Part shown: piece after piece, positions 44,888 through 52,143 of the stretch | How the letters are laid out: each line of letters starts with the position of its first letter | How positions within the stretch are numbered: position 1 is the stretch's first letter | DNA from: Streptomyces sp. CB02923 | GTDB taxonomy: Bacteria > Actinomycetota > Actinomycetes > Streptomycetales > Streptomycetaceae | Direction of reading: 5' to 3' | Assembly (NCBI RefSeq): GCF_001905005.1 | Contig: NZ_LWKZ01000024.1 | Location: 1 to 64,000 of the forward strand | DNA length: 64,000 nt | Notes under the pieces: model-generated | Database searches by the model: none | Told to the model about the DNA's origin: nothing | The model's input: the letters and a program-made list of their open reading frames with translations, nothing else | Translations under genes and position numbers: made by a program

Positions 44888-46180
44888 TTGCATCGATACT
44901 TCACCGACCAGCGCCATGAAGCACTCCGGCGCCGGGTGCGGGATTTCGCCGAGCGCGAGGTCCGGCCCCGGATAGCCGGGATGGAGGCGGCCCGCGCCGT
45001 CTGCCACGACCTGCCGCGCCTGATCGCCCGCCAGGGGTGGATCGGCGCGACCGTGCACCGCGCCTACGGCGGAATGGGCGCGGGGCATCTGGCCAAGACC
45101 CTCGTCATCGAGGAACTGTCGCGGGTGAGCGGCGCCATGGGCGCCATGGTCCAGGCGTCCCAGCTCGGCGTCGCGAAGATCATCCATTTCGGCAGCGAGG
45201 AGCAGAAGAAGACCTGGCTGCCGGCCGTCGCCTCGGGCGCGTGCCTGCCGACCATCGCCGTCACCGAGCCGCAGTCCGGCGGCCATGTGCTCGGCATGAC
45301 GAGCCGCGCGGTCCGCGACGGCGACGACTACGTCCTCAACGGCCGCAAGACCTACGTCGGCAACAGCCACGTCGGCGACCTGCACGGCGTCGTCGTCCGG
45401 ACGGGCGAGGGCTCCAAGGGCCTGTCGGCGTTCCTGGTGGAGGCGGACCGGCCGGGTCTGCGGGTCGGCGAGCAGCAGCAGGCGATGGGGCTGCACGGCT
45501 TCAGCTTCGGCGAGCTGGTCTTCGAGGACTGCCGGGTCCCGGCGGCGAACCTGCTCGGCCGGGAGGGCGACGGGCTGGCCGTCGCGTACTCCTCCAGCGT
45601 GCTGTACGGACGGCCGAACCTGACGGCGGTGTCGCTCGGCATCCACCAGGCCGTGCTGGACGAGACCTCGCGGTTCTGCGCGGAGCGGGAACGCTACGGC
45701 AAGCCGCTGGCGGACCTCGGCAACATCAAGATCAAGCTCGGCCGCATCCAGTCCCGGCTGCTCATCGCCAGGCTGTCCGCCTATTACGCCGTCCACCTGC
45801 TCGACCAGGGCCTGCCGTGCGACGCGGAGCTGATGAACGCCAAGCTGGTCAACGTCGAGTCCGCCCTGGAGTCGGCGCGCGACGCGATGGACATCCACTC
45901 CGCGTGCGGGCTGTTCACGGACCGCCCGATGGAGCGCTACCTGCGCGACGCCCACCACATCGTCGCCCCGGCCGGGACCTCCGACATCCAGCTCTTGCGC
46001 CTGGGCGAACTGGCGCTCGGCACGGCCAAGGGCGAGTGGTCCGGGCGGCTGGCGAGCCTGGTCCGCAGGGAGCCGTCGGACGCCGCGGAAGACGACCGGG
46101 TCCCGGGGCCCGCAGAGCCCGCCGCCGGCCGGCATACCTCTCTCCAGCGGGAGCGGACGGAGTTGCAGCCGACCGGTTAG
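44888..46180 (+). CDS. Acyl-CoA dehydrogenase family protein
   Basis: The 430-aa flavoprotein has the standard three-part fold: an N-terminal helical domain (MHRYFTDQRHEALRRRVRDF), the FAD-contact segments IAVTEPQSGGHVLGM and LNGRKTYVGNSHVGD, and a C-terminal helical domain (ERYGKPLADLGNIKIKLGRIQSRL, GTSDIQLLRLGELAL). The usual C-terminal catalytic Glu position is occupied by a different residue in HHIVAPAGTSDI, so the reaction may be atypical. A TTG at 44888 is chosen as start because a perfect AAGGAGG sits five bases upstream; no ATG or GTG with a ribosome site fits. It ends in a disordered tail and a hairpin follows. Confidence 0.82.
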   Translation: MHRYFTDQRHEALRRRVRDFAEREVRPRIAGMEAARAVCHDLPRLIARQGWIGATVHRAYGGMGAGHLAKTLVIEELSRVSGAMGAMVQASQLGVAKIIHFGSEEQKKTWLPAVASGACLPTIAVTEPQSGGHVLGMTSRAVRDGDDYVLNGRKTYVGNSHVGDLHGVVVRTGEGSKGLSAFLVEADRPGLRVGEQQQAMGLHGFSFGELVFEDCRVPAANLLGREGDGLAVAYSSSVLYGRPNLTAVSLGIHQAVLDETSRFCAERERYGKPLADLGNIKIKLGRIQSRLLIARLSAYYAVHLLDQGLPCDAELMNAKLVNVESALESARDAMDIHSACGLFTDRPMERYLRDAHHIVAPAGTSDIQLLRLGELALGTAKGEWSGRLASLVRREPSDAAEDDRVPGPAEPAAGRHTSLQRERTELQPTG

Positions 46181-46186
46181 GGAGGC

Positions 46187-46222
46187 GGCGGCGCGGGCCT
46201 TCTTCCCGGGGTCCGCGCCGCC
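46187..46222. terminator. Hairpin between acyl-CoA dehydrogenase and GAF genes
   Basis: GGCGGCGCGG (46187-46196) pairs with CCGCGCCGCC (46213-46222). It is placed between two convergent stops. Confidence 0.6.
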
Positions 46223-46230
46223 CGCCCCGT

Positions 46231-46839
46231 TCAGCCTTCCTCGCCGCGCTGCCGCTCCATGCGGTGGATCTGCTCGACGAGTTCGGCCGCCATCGACTTG
46301 ATGGTCTCCAGGCCCTCGCGCCCCCACGGGCGGCGTTCGAGGTCCACCACGCAGACCGTGCCGAGGGCCATGCCCGTACGGTCGATGAGCGGTGCGCCCA
46401 GGTAGGAGCGGATGCCGATCTCGTCCACGACCGGGTTGCCCGCGAAGCGCGGGTAGTCGCACACGTCCTCCAGTACGAGCGCCTTGCGGCGGACGATGAC
46501 GTGCGGGCAGTAGCCGTGGTCGCGGGCCATCACCCGGCCGGGCTGGGCGCTCGGCGGCGCCGGGCCCAGTTCGACGGGCGCCTGCTCGCCGCCGGGTGTG
46601 TACAGCCCGGCGAAGTACTGCCGGTGCTCGTCGATGAAGTTGACCATGGCGTACGGCGCCCGGGTCGTCCGGGCCAGCTTGCGCGCGAACTCGTCGAAGG
46701 CGGGCAGCGGCGACTCGCCGATGCCCAGCGCACGCAGCCGGGCGACGCGGGCCGGCGCCTCGTGGTCCTCCGGGGTGAGCAGCAGATGACGCGTGGGGTC
46801 GTAGGAGGCGTACGACACGCGTGGGGCGGGACGGGTCAC
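46231..46839 (-). CDS. GAF-domain protein, fifth gene of the conservon
   Basis: The 202-aa protein is a single GAF domain (FDEFARKLARTTRAPYAMVNFIDEHRQYFAGLY; VVDEIGIRSYLGAPLIDRTGMALGTVCVVD) with short helical ends. It contains YCPHVIVRRKALVLEDV, where Cys and His could bind a cofactor. Its GTG overlaps the stop of cvnD (GTGA), so it belongs to the operon. In cvn operons the position after cvnD is sometimes occupied by a P450; here a sensor domain takes it, suggesting it supplies or receives a small-molecule or redox signal for the G-protein-like complex. Confidence 0.83.
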   Translation of the reverse strand: MTRPAPRVSYASYDPTRHLLLTPEDHEAPARVARLRALGIGESPLPAFDEFARKLARTTRAPYAMVNFIDEHRQYFAGLYTPGGEQAPVELGPAPPSAQPGRVMARDHGYCPHVIVRRKALVLEDVCDYPRFAGNPVVDEIGIRSYLGAPLIDRTGMALGTVCVVDLERRPWGREGLETIKSMAAELVEQIHRMERQRGEEG

Positions 46840-47510
46840 GGGAGCTCCGGGGTGGCGGCGAGGGCGGGAGTGAGCAGGTGCTGGACGAGCGAGACCAGGA
46901 CGTGGGTGGAAGAGCTGCACTGACGTGCGTCGCACAGCACGACCGGGGTGCCGGACGGGAGGTCTATGGCGGAGCGCACCTCGTCCGGTTTGTAGTGGTA
47001 CGCGCCGTCGAACTCGTTGACCGCGACGACGAACGCGATGCCGCGCCGTTCGAAGAAGTCGACGGCGGCGAAGCACTGGTCCAGGCGGCGGGTGTCGGCG
47101 AGGACGACGGCGCCGAGCGCACCGTTGGACAACTCGTCCCACATGAACCAGAAGCGTTCCTGCCCCGGGGTGCCGAAGAGGTAGAGGACGTGCTCGCGGC
47201 CGAGGGTGATCCGGCCGAAGTCCATGGCGACGGTGGTGGTGTTCTTGTCCTCGACACCGGCCAGGTCGTCCGTGCCCACGCTGACCTGGGTGAGCAGTTC
47301 CTCCGTACTGAGCGGTTCGATCTCGCTGACCGCGCCGACGAAGGTCGTCTTGCCGACGCCGAAGCCGCCGGCCACCAGGATCTTCAGCGCCAGGGGGAAC
47401 GGGAACGGGTCGGCGCCGAAGCCCGCCGCGGACCCGACGGGGGACGAGCCCGCCGCGGACGGGAGCCGGGCATCGGCGGACAAGGCGTCAGAGCCGTTTG
47501 CGAAGTCCAT
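46836..47510 (-). CDS. cvnD: CvnD, Ras-like GTP-binding protein
   Basis: The 224-aa protein carries the P-loop ILVAGGFGVGKTTFVGA (about residues 44-60), a switch region with TTVAMDFGRI, the G3-like LFGTPGQERFWFMW, and VAVNEFDGAYHYKPDEV in place of the usual N-K-x-D. This is the signature of CvnD/MglA-type small GTPases of conservons. It acts at the membrane with CvnA, B and C as a eukaryote-like signalling complex. It overlaps cvnC by 23 bases at its start. Confidence 0.93.
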   Translation of the reverse strand: MDFANGSDALSADARLPSAAGSSPVGSAAGFGADPFPFPLALKILVAGGFGVGKTTFVGAVSEIEPLSTEELLTQVSVGTDDLAGVEDKNTTTVAMDFGRITLGREHVLYLFGTPGQERFWFMWDELSNGALGAVVLADTRRLDQCFAAVDFFERRGIAFVVAVNEFDGAYHYKPDEVRSAIDLPSGTPVVLCDARQCSSSTHVLVSLVQHLLTPALAATPELP

Positions 47511-47895
47511 GCAACACCGCCTCCAGCAGGGCTCGGTCGGTACGGTTCGGGCCCGACCCGCAGGCGGACACCGGTACGGGTGCGCGGGCGGCCAGGGCCC
47601 CGCAGTCGACCAGGTCGGCCAGCAGGACCTTGGTGACCACGGCGGGCAGATGTATGTGCGCGGCGATCTCGGCGACCGACACCGGCCCGCCGCACAGCCC
47701 CAGGACCGCGGCGTAGTCGGGGCCCTGGCAGGTGACGGGCCGTTCGCCGGTGGCTATCACCATGGTCAGCAGGTCGAAGTGCGCGGTCGGGCGGGTCCGG
47801 CCGTTGCTGACCGTGTACGGGCGGACCAGGCGGCCGGCTTCGTCGTCCAGCCACGGGATCTCCCGGCCTGGTCTGCGGCGGCGCCGTACGCCCAT
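47488..47895 (-). CDS. cvnC: CvnC, DUF742 protein
   Basis: The 135-aa protein shows DUF742: DEAGRLVRPYTVSNGRTRPTAHFDLLTMVIATG, then a winged-helix-like part (SVAEIAAHIHLPAVVTKVLLADLVDCGAL) and the C-terminal LLEAVLHGLRKL-type helix. DUF742 proteins occur almost only in conservons as CvnC. It overlaps cvnD and follows cvnB by two bases. Confidence 0.92.
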   Translation of the reverse strand: MGVRRRRRPGREIPWLDDEAGRLVRPYTVSNGRTRPTAHFDLLTMVIATGERPVTCQGPDYAAVLGLCGGPVSVAEIAAHIHLPAVVTKVLLADLVDCGALAARAPVPVSACGSGPNRTDRALLEAVLHGLRKRL

Positions 47896-47897
47896 GG

Positions 47898-48347
47898 TCA
47901 GCGACCACCCGCCGGAGCCTGCTGCCGCACCGGCGTCGCGAGGTAGGGCCGTACGCTCTTGACCAGCATCCCCATCTCGTAGCCGAGGACCGCCACATCG
48001 GCGTCCCGGCCGGCCAGCACGGCGAGGCAGGCGCCCGATCCGGCCGTGGAGACGAACAGGAACGTGGACGCCAGCTCGACGACGACCTGGAGTACGTCGT
48101 CGCCGTTGCCGAAGCGCACCCCGGCACTGCGGGCCAGCGAGTACAGGCCGGAGGAGAGGGCGGCCAGGTGGTCGGCGCTGTCCGGGTCGAACCCGTGGGC
48201 CGCTTTGACCAGGCCGTCGGAGGACAGCAGAAGCGCGCTGGTCGCGTGCGGTACGCGGTTCACGAGTCCGGTCAGCAGCCAGGACAGGTCGGTGTGCTGG
48301 CCTCCCTGCAGGTGCGCATGCGCCTGCGTGTGCACGTCACTCACCAT
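47898..48347 (-). CDS. cvnB: CvnB, roadblock/LC7 domain protein
   Basis: The 149-aa protein is one roadblock/LC7 domain (DLSWLLTGLVNRVPHATSALLLSSDGLVKAAHGFD; LVVELASTFLFVSTAGSGACLAVLAGRDADVAVLGYEMGMLV). It is the usual CvnB partner, thought to stimulate or scaffold CvnD. The ATG at 48347 overlaps the end of cvnA by 11 bases. Confidence 0.92.
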   Translation of the reverse strand: MVSDVHTQAHAHLQGGQHTDLSWLLTGLVNRVPHATSALLLSSDGLVKAAHGFDPDSADHLAALSSGLYSLARSAGVRFGNGDDVLQVVVELASTFLFVSTAGSGACLAVLAGRDADVAVLGYEMGMLVKSVRPYLATPVRQQAPAGGR

Positions 48348-50346
48348 GGTCGCGGTCGTCTCCTCGGCGGGGTTCGGGCCTGTCGTGGCCGGCGTCGGCG
48401 CCGGCCCGGTAACTGTCGTAACCGTCGTGGTCGCCGGGACGGCCGTAGCTGTCGTCGGCGAGGCTGACACCGCGGCGGAACGCGGCCATCAGACCGGGGT
48501 CGTGCTCAAGTTCGGGCTCGCCGTCGCGGCGCCCCGCGGACGGCAGGATCGGCTCGCCGCGCAGCTGCGGCACCAGATGCTCCTGCTTGCGGCGGCGCGG
48601 CAGGCTCGGCCGGGCGCCGTCGTCCGCCGCGACGGGCGGGGCGGGCGGCAGGAGGACCGGGCCGGGGGCGGTGGTGCCGGGCGGTGGCGCGGCTCCGGAC
48701 GGTGGCGTGGTGGCGTGCGGTGGCGCGGCTCCGGGCGGTGGCGCGGTGGCGTGCGGTGGTGCGGCCGCGTGCGCGGCGCGCGGGCCGGTGTGCGGTGTCT
48801 CGGTCGCGCTGGGCCATACGCCCTCGCCGTACGCGATGTCCGGGTACGCGCCGGTGGCGGCCCCGGCGACCGGCGCTCCGTGAGCGGCCTGGACGAGCCT
48901 GCGGCGCGGCCCGCCCGGCGGGCCGGGCTCCGCGAGGCCGGCGTCGGCGTACCCGCTCCGGTAGCCGGACGCGGAGTCCGCACCGGTGAGCGAGGGCGGT
49001 TCGGGAACCGTCAGGGTGATCTCCCCGGCGTCCGCGTACTGCTCGTCCTCCTGCGGCTGTTCGGACTCCGGGCCCAGCAGGCCCTTCGGTACGACCAGCA
49101 CGGCCTGCACCCCGCCGTAGATGTTGCTCTGGAGGCGGACCACGATGCCGTGCCGCCGGGCGAGCGAGGAGACCACGAACAGCCCGATGCGCCCGTCGCT
49201 CAGCAGCTCGGCCACGTCGACGTGGTCGGGGTCGGCGAGCAGCCCGTTCATCCGGGTCTGCTCGACCGGTGACATGCCCAGGCCGCGGTCCTCGACCTCG
49301 ACGGCGAGCCCGGCCGTGACCAGCTGCGCGCGCAGCAGGACGTGCGTGTGGGGGGCGGAGTAGACGGTGGCGTTCTCGACGAGTTCGGCGAGCAGGTGGA
49401 TGACGTCGGCGACGGCATGGCCGCGCAGCGTGCCCTCGATGGGCGGCACCAGCTTGATCCGCGGGTACTGCTCGACCTCGGCGATGGAGGAGCGCAGCAC
49501 CTCGGTCATGGTGACCGGGCGGCTCCACTGGCGGCGGGAGATGGCGCCGCCGAGGACGGCGAGGTTCTCGGCGTGCCGGCGGATGCGGGTGGCGAGGTGG
49601 TCGACGTGGAAGAGCCCCTTGAGCAGGTCCGGGTCCTCCACCTGGTTCTCCAGCTCGTCCAGCAGCTCGATCTCGCGGTGCACCAGGGACTGCAGGCGCC
49701 GGGCGAGGTTCACGAACACCTCGACCTTCTGCTCGTTGCCGCTGGCGTTGCCGCGGACGATGGCCACCGCGTCCATCACCGCCGCCTCGGCCGCCCGGCC
49801 CGCCGCGGCCACGTCGTGGGTGAGCAGGTCGAGGGTGTCGCCGGTGGGCGGCGCGAGCGGTTCGCTCTCCCGGGGCTGGAGCCATTCGCCCTGGCGGACC
49901 CGGTCCAGCAGGTCGTAGAGGTCGTGCTGGCTGCGGGCGCAGACCTCGCGCAGGCGCGCGTGGCGGGCCACGGCGGCGCGTGCCTCGCTGTTGGCCGCGG
50001 CACCCGCGGCCGTGACGATGGCGCAGACCAGGCCGCAGGCGCCGAGCAGTACGGCCCACTCGCGGCCGGTCAGCCCGGCGCCGCCGACCCGTACGACGAA
50101 GGCGGTGGCGGCCGAGCAGGTGGCGGCGACCAGGAGACAGGGCACGGCGGCGAGCCGCACCAGGCGGGTCCGTATGGCCGAATCGGCGGCCGTCTCCGGG
50201 AACGCGGCCCGGCCGTGCCGCCCGCCTTCCCGCTCCCGGCGCCGGGTGGCCGCCGCCGTGGGGTCCGCCCCCCGGGGACCATGGGGGCCCAGGGGGCCCT
50301 GGGTCTCCTGGGTGGCAGGGGTCCCCTGGGGAAATGCAGCAGACAT
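48337..50346 (-). CDS. cvnA: CvnA, membrane sensor with HATPase domain
   Basis: The 669-aa protein has two membrane helices (LAAVPCLLVAATCSAATAFVV and WAVLLGACGLVCAIVTAAGAA). A helical region (SQHDLYDLLDRVRQGEW, VEVFVNLARRLQSLVHREIELLDELE) lacks a clear phospho-acceptor H-box. The HATPase domain includes LLAELVENATVYSAPHTHV (N-box) and VEDRGLGMSP (G1). The last 250 residues are Pro/Ala-rich and disordered, with degenerate APPHAT/APPPGA repeats. It is the membrane anchor of the conservon. The ATG at 50346 follows CGGAGAG. Confidence 0.92.
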   Translation of the reverse strand: MSAAFPQGTPATQETQGPLGPHGPRGADPTAAATRRREREGGRHGRAAFPETAADSAIRTRLVRLAAVPCLLVAATCSAATAFVVRVGGAGLTGREWAVLLGACGLVCAIVTAAGAAANSEARAAVARHARLREVCARSQHDLYDLLDRVRQGEWLQPRESEPLAPPTGDTLDLLTHDVAAAGRAAEAAVMDAVAIVRGNASGNEQKVEVFVNLARRLQSLVHREIELLDELENQVEDPDLLKGLFHVDHLATRIRRHAENLAVLGGAISRRQWSRPVTMTEVLRSSIAEVEQYPRIKLVPPIEGTLRGHAVADVIHLLAELVENATVYSAPHTHVLLRAQLVTAGLAVEVEDRGLGMSPVEQTRMNGLLADPDHVDVAELLSDGRIGLFVVSSLARRHGIVVRLQSNIYGGVQAVLVVPKGLLGPESEQPQEDEQYADAGEITLTVPEPPSLTGADSASGYRSGYADAGLAEPGPPGGPRRRLVQAAHGAPVAGAATGAYPDIAYGEGVWPSATETPHTGPRAAHAAAPPHATAPPPGAAPPHATTPPSGAAPPPGTTAPGPVLLPPAPPVAADDGARPSLPRRRKQEHLVPQLRGEPILPSAGRRDGEPELEHDPGLMAAFRRGVSLADDSYGRPGDHDGYDSYRAGADAGHDRPEPRRGDDRDHGE

Positions 50347-50880
50347 CGGCGCTCTCCGGATCGGCCGTCGGCAGTTCACGGAGCACGCACGCTAGTTGTT
50401 GTGAGGGTGGGGTACGGACGCACTTCGGCGTTTCGCCACCCCGCGCCACCTTCCCCCGAGGGGGGCGCTCGCGCGCCAGTTCGCTTCTCCCCGAACTACC
50501 GTTCAAGCCAGCGCGGTTGCCACCCACCCGGCACCACCCGCCCGGACGGCGGACACCGACGCGGGACGAGGCGCAACGCCCCCACCGCCGGTCCTGCCCC
50601 TTCCCCTGGAAGGCTGCCCAGTTTCCCGGACGAGGATGCGGTTCAGGCCGACAACCACACCACCGAAAAACGGAAGACATGAATCCGCCGATGTTCGGCG
50701 ACGGGGATTCCGCAGCGGGATGCGGCTTGACCTGCACCCCGACACGCCTTCGCCCTGACGGCCACCATGGACGCCCCCGCACTGGCACCGACTACCACCG
50801 CCACCCGCCGAACCCTGTCGGCACTCACCGCCAATGCCCCGGAATCAGGGCTGGAGATGCGCCGGGAGCGGTTCACTGCA
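50347..50880. other. Region upstream of the conservon
   Basis: This stretch contains the promoter region of the leftward cvn operon. No gene with a ribosome site and plausible composition was found. GC falls toward its right end, into the low-GC gene that follows. Confidence 0.4.
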
Positions 50881-51204
50881 TCAACTACTCAACTCATCCC
50901 GACTACTTGCATGGCAAGCATAACTGTACGCCAACTCAATCCAATCGAAAGCATTCGTCAATGGCACACGAAGATTTCGTGTGCCATCTTGATACTCATT
51001 CAGCGCGAAGAGCAAGGAAAGTCGGCCATTTCGCACGAGTTCAGCTTGATGCACGCCGCTCACTTCTCCATTCAGATACACCCTCACTACGCCTTCAGTC
51101 AGCGAGTGCAGATTCAATCCGGGTTCATATGCACCACATCCGCTTGCGTGAGCTTCGTCAGCGACGGATAAGGGCATCCACACATGTGTCCCGCCACCCC
51201 GCAT
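50881..51204 (-). CDS. Low-GC hypothetical gene (107 aa)
   Basis: An open frame from ATG 51204 to a TGA at 50881 encodes a protein of balanced composition (LTEGVVRVYLNGEVSGVHQ, LVRNGRLSLLFALNEYQDGTRNLRV). GC is about 50%, far below the neighbours, and third positions are not GC-biased. It includes a TTA leucine codon (MPLSV; second codon after the internal ATG), rare in Streptomyces and read by the developmentally regulated bldA tRNA. No domain is recognised. A second ATG at MPLSVADE is an alternative start. It may be acquired DNA; a chance open frame in low-GC sequence cannot be excluded. Confidence 0.45.
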   Translation of the reverse strand: MRGGGTHVWMPLSVADEAHASGCGAYEPGLNLHSLTEGVVRVYLNGEVSGVHQAELVRNGRLSLLFALNEYQDGTRNLRVPLTNAFDWIELAYSYACHASSRDELSS

Positions 51205-51377
51205 AACCGGCTTCGTCACGCAGACGCAGAAGACCGTGAGCGAAGGCCCCCAAAGGGTGATCGAGATCGAGCGGTTCCGGGCGTCGCCCCACATGAGCCC
51301 CCATAGTCCCGATTAGTCCAAGCAAGTGATGAGGTAGCCCAGAATTCTAGACGCCCCGACCGACCTGCGCCGACGCT

Positions 51378-51617
51378 GTGACGACTCAACGCACGCCGGT
51401 CCAGCGGAGGTTCACGGTGGGGTTCTCGTTCGGCATCAGACTGCTGCTCATCCTGATGGCGGCGCTTCTGGCGGTCATCGTCGGCTTGGCGGCCGGCGTT
51501 CTCGCTCACCTGGACGAGGCTCGGCCACCTGCCTGCATCGTGCGGGCCGCCGCGGCTTGCGGGGTGGCCTTGACGCTTTTCCTCTTGACGCTGTGCAGCC
51601 TCGGGCTCCTCAGCTGA
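51378..51617 (+). CDS. Small membrane protein (79 aa)
   Basis: A GTG at 51378 opens a 79-aa protein with two hydrophobic helices (LLLILMAALLAVIVGLAAGVLAHL and ACGVALTLFLLTLCSLGLL) and a short basic N-terminus. Such small double-helix proteins are common beside developmental genes in Streptomyces, but no family is recognised. It lies 201 bases upstream of the lanthipeptide precursor gene on the same strand and could share its transcript. Confidence 0.6.
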   Translation: MTTQRTPVQRRFTVGFSFGIRLLLILMAALLAVIVGLAAGVLAHLDEARPPACIVRAAAACGVALTLFLLTLCSLGLLS

Positions 51618-51818
51618 GGTAATGAGCTGGTTGCTCCGCCCCGGAGTCAGGAGCATCGCTCGCCCCATGCCCCTGCATCGGAATGTGTCCGACCGGCCAG
51701 TGCCCCGGTCGCCTGCGATTCCCTAGACTGCACCGCACACGAAGCAATGATCACCGTCTGTGATCCCGGTGGGTTCTTCTCCCGCCCCTTGTGTTCGCCC
51801 CGGAAGAAGGAGGCCGAC

Positions 51819-51944
51819 ATGGCCCTCCTGGATCTTCAGCTCCTGCCCGTCCGCAAGACCGTCCGCGCCGACGGCGGCTTGCACAGCGGAAGCTGCGCAA
51901 GCCTCCTCCTGTGCGACAGCTGCGGAAGCCTCCTACTCTGTTGA
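51819..51944 (+). CDS. Class III lanthipeptide precursor, AmfS/RamS (SapB)-type, orphan
   Basis: An ATG seven bases after GAAGGAGG encodes 41 aa. The leader starts MALLDLQ, the same opening I recall for AmfS of S. griseus and close to MNLFDLQ of RamS; the L-x-D/E-L-Q motif is what class III synthetases bind. A Gly-Gly (19-20) precedes the likely core. The core has two tandem S-x-x-S-x-x-x-C units, SCASLLLC and SCGSLLLC, separated by Asp, and ends at the last Cys. S-x-x-S-x(2-5)-C is the substrate pattern for lanthionine/labionin rings. SapB-like peptides are surfactants that let aerial hyphae escape the surface. Unusually, each ring has an extra Cys at its second position. No LanKC synthetase, ABC transporter or amfR-type regulator is in the window, so modification would have to occur in trans. 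Confidence 0.82.
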   Translation: MALLDLQLLPVRKTVRADGGLHSGSCASLLLCDSCGSLLLC

Positions 51945-52143
51945 CCGGACGCCACGTCGGTGGAGGCGTACCGGATCACGCAGACCGTGGCCGAGGGGCC
52001 CGAGGCCACGCTGCACGTGGCCAAGGAACGAGCAAAGTCTCCTTCGAGTCGCAGGTCAGGACGGATCTTCCCCGCAGGCGTGGGGTGTGTTCGGGTGGAC
52101 GGGCAGTCTCCCGGCCCGCCCGCCGTCCCACGGCATCGCCCGT

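Noticed and set aside
50503..50876. Small minus-strand frames upstream of cvnA
   Set aside because: Composition is Arg/Ser/Gly-rich without ribosome sites and the frames overlap each other; treated as non-coding.
51945..52143. A truncated synthetase or other gene after the lanthipeptide precursor (open frame with EAYRITQTVAEGPEATLHVAKERA)
   Set aside because: The sensible stretch is about 35 residues and dissolves into Arg/Pro-rich text. No LanKC, kinase or cyclase motif is visible, so no feature is called.
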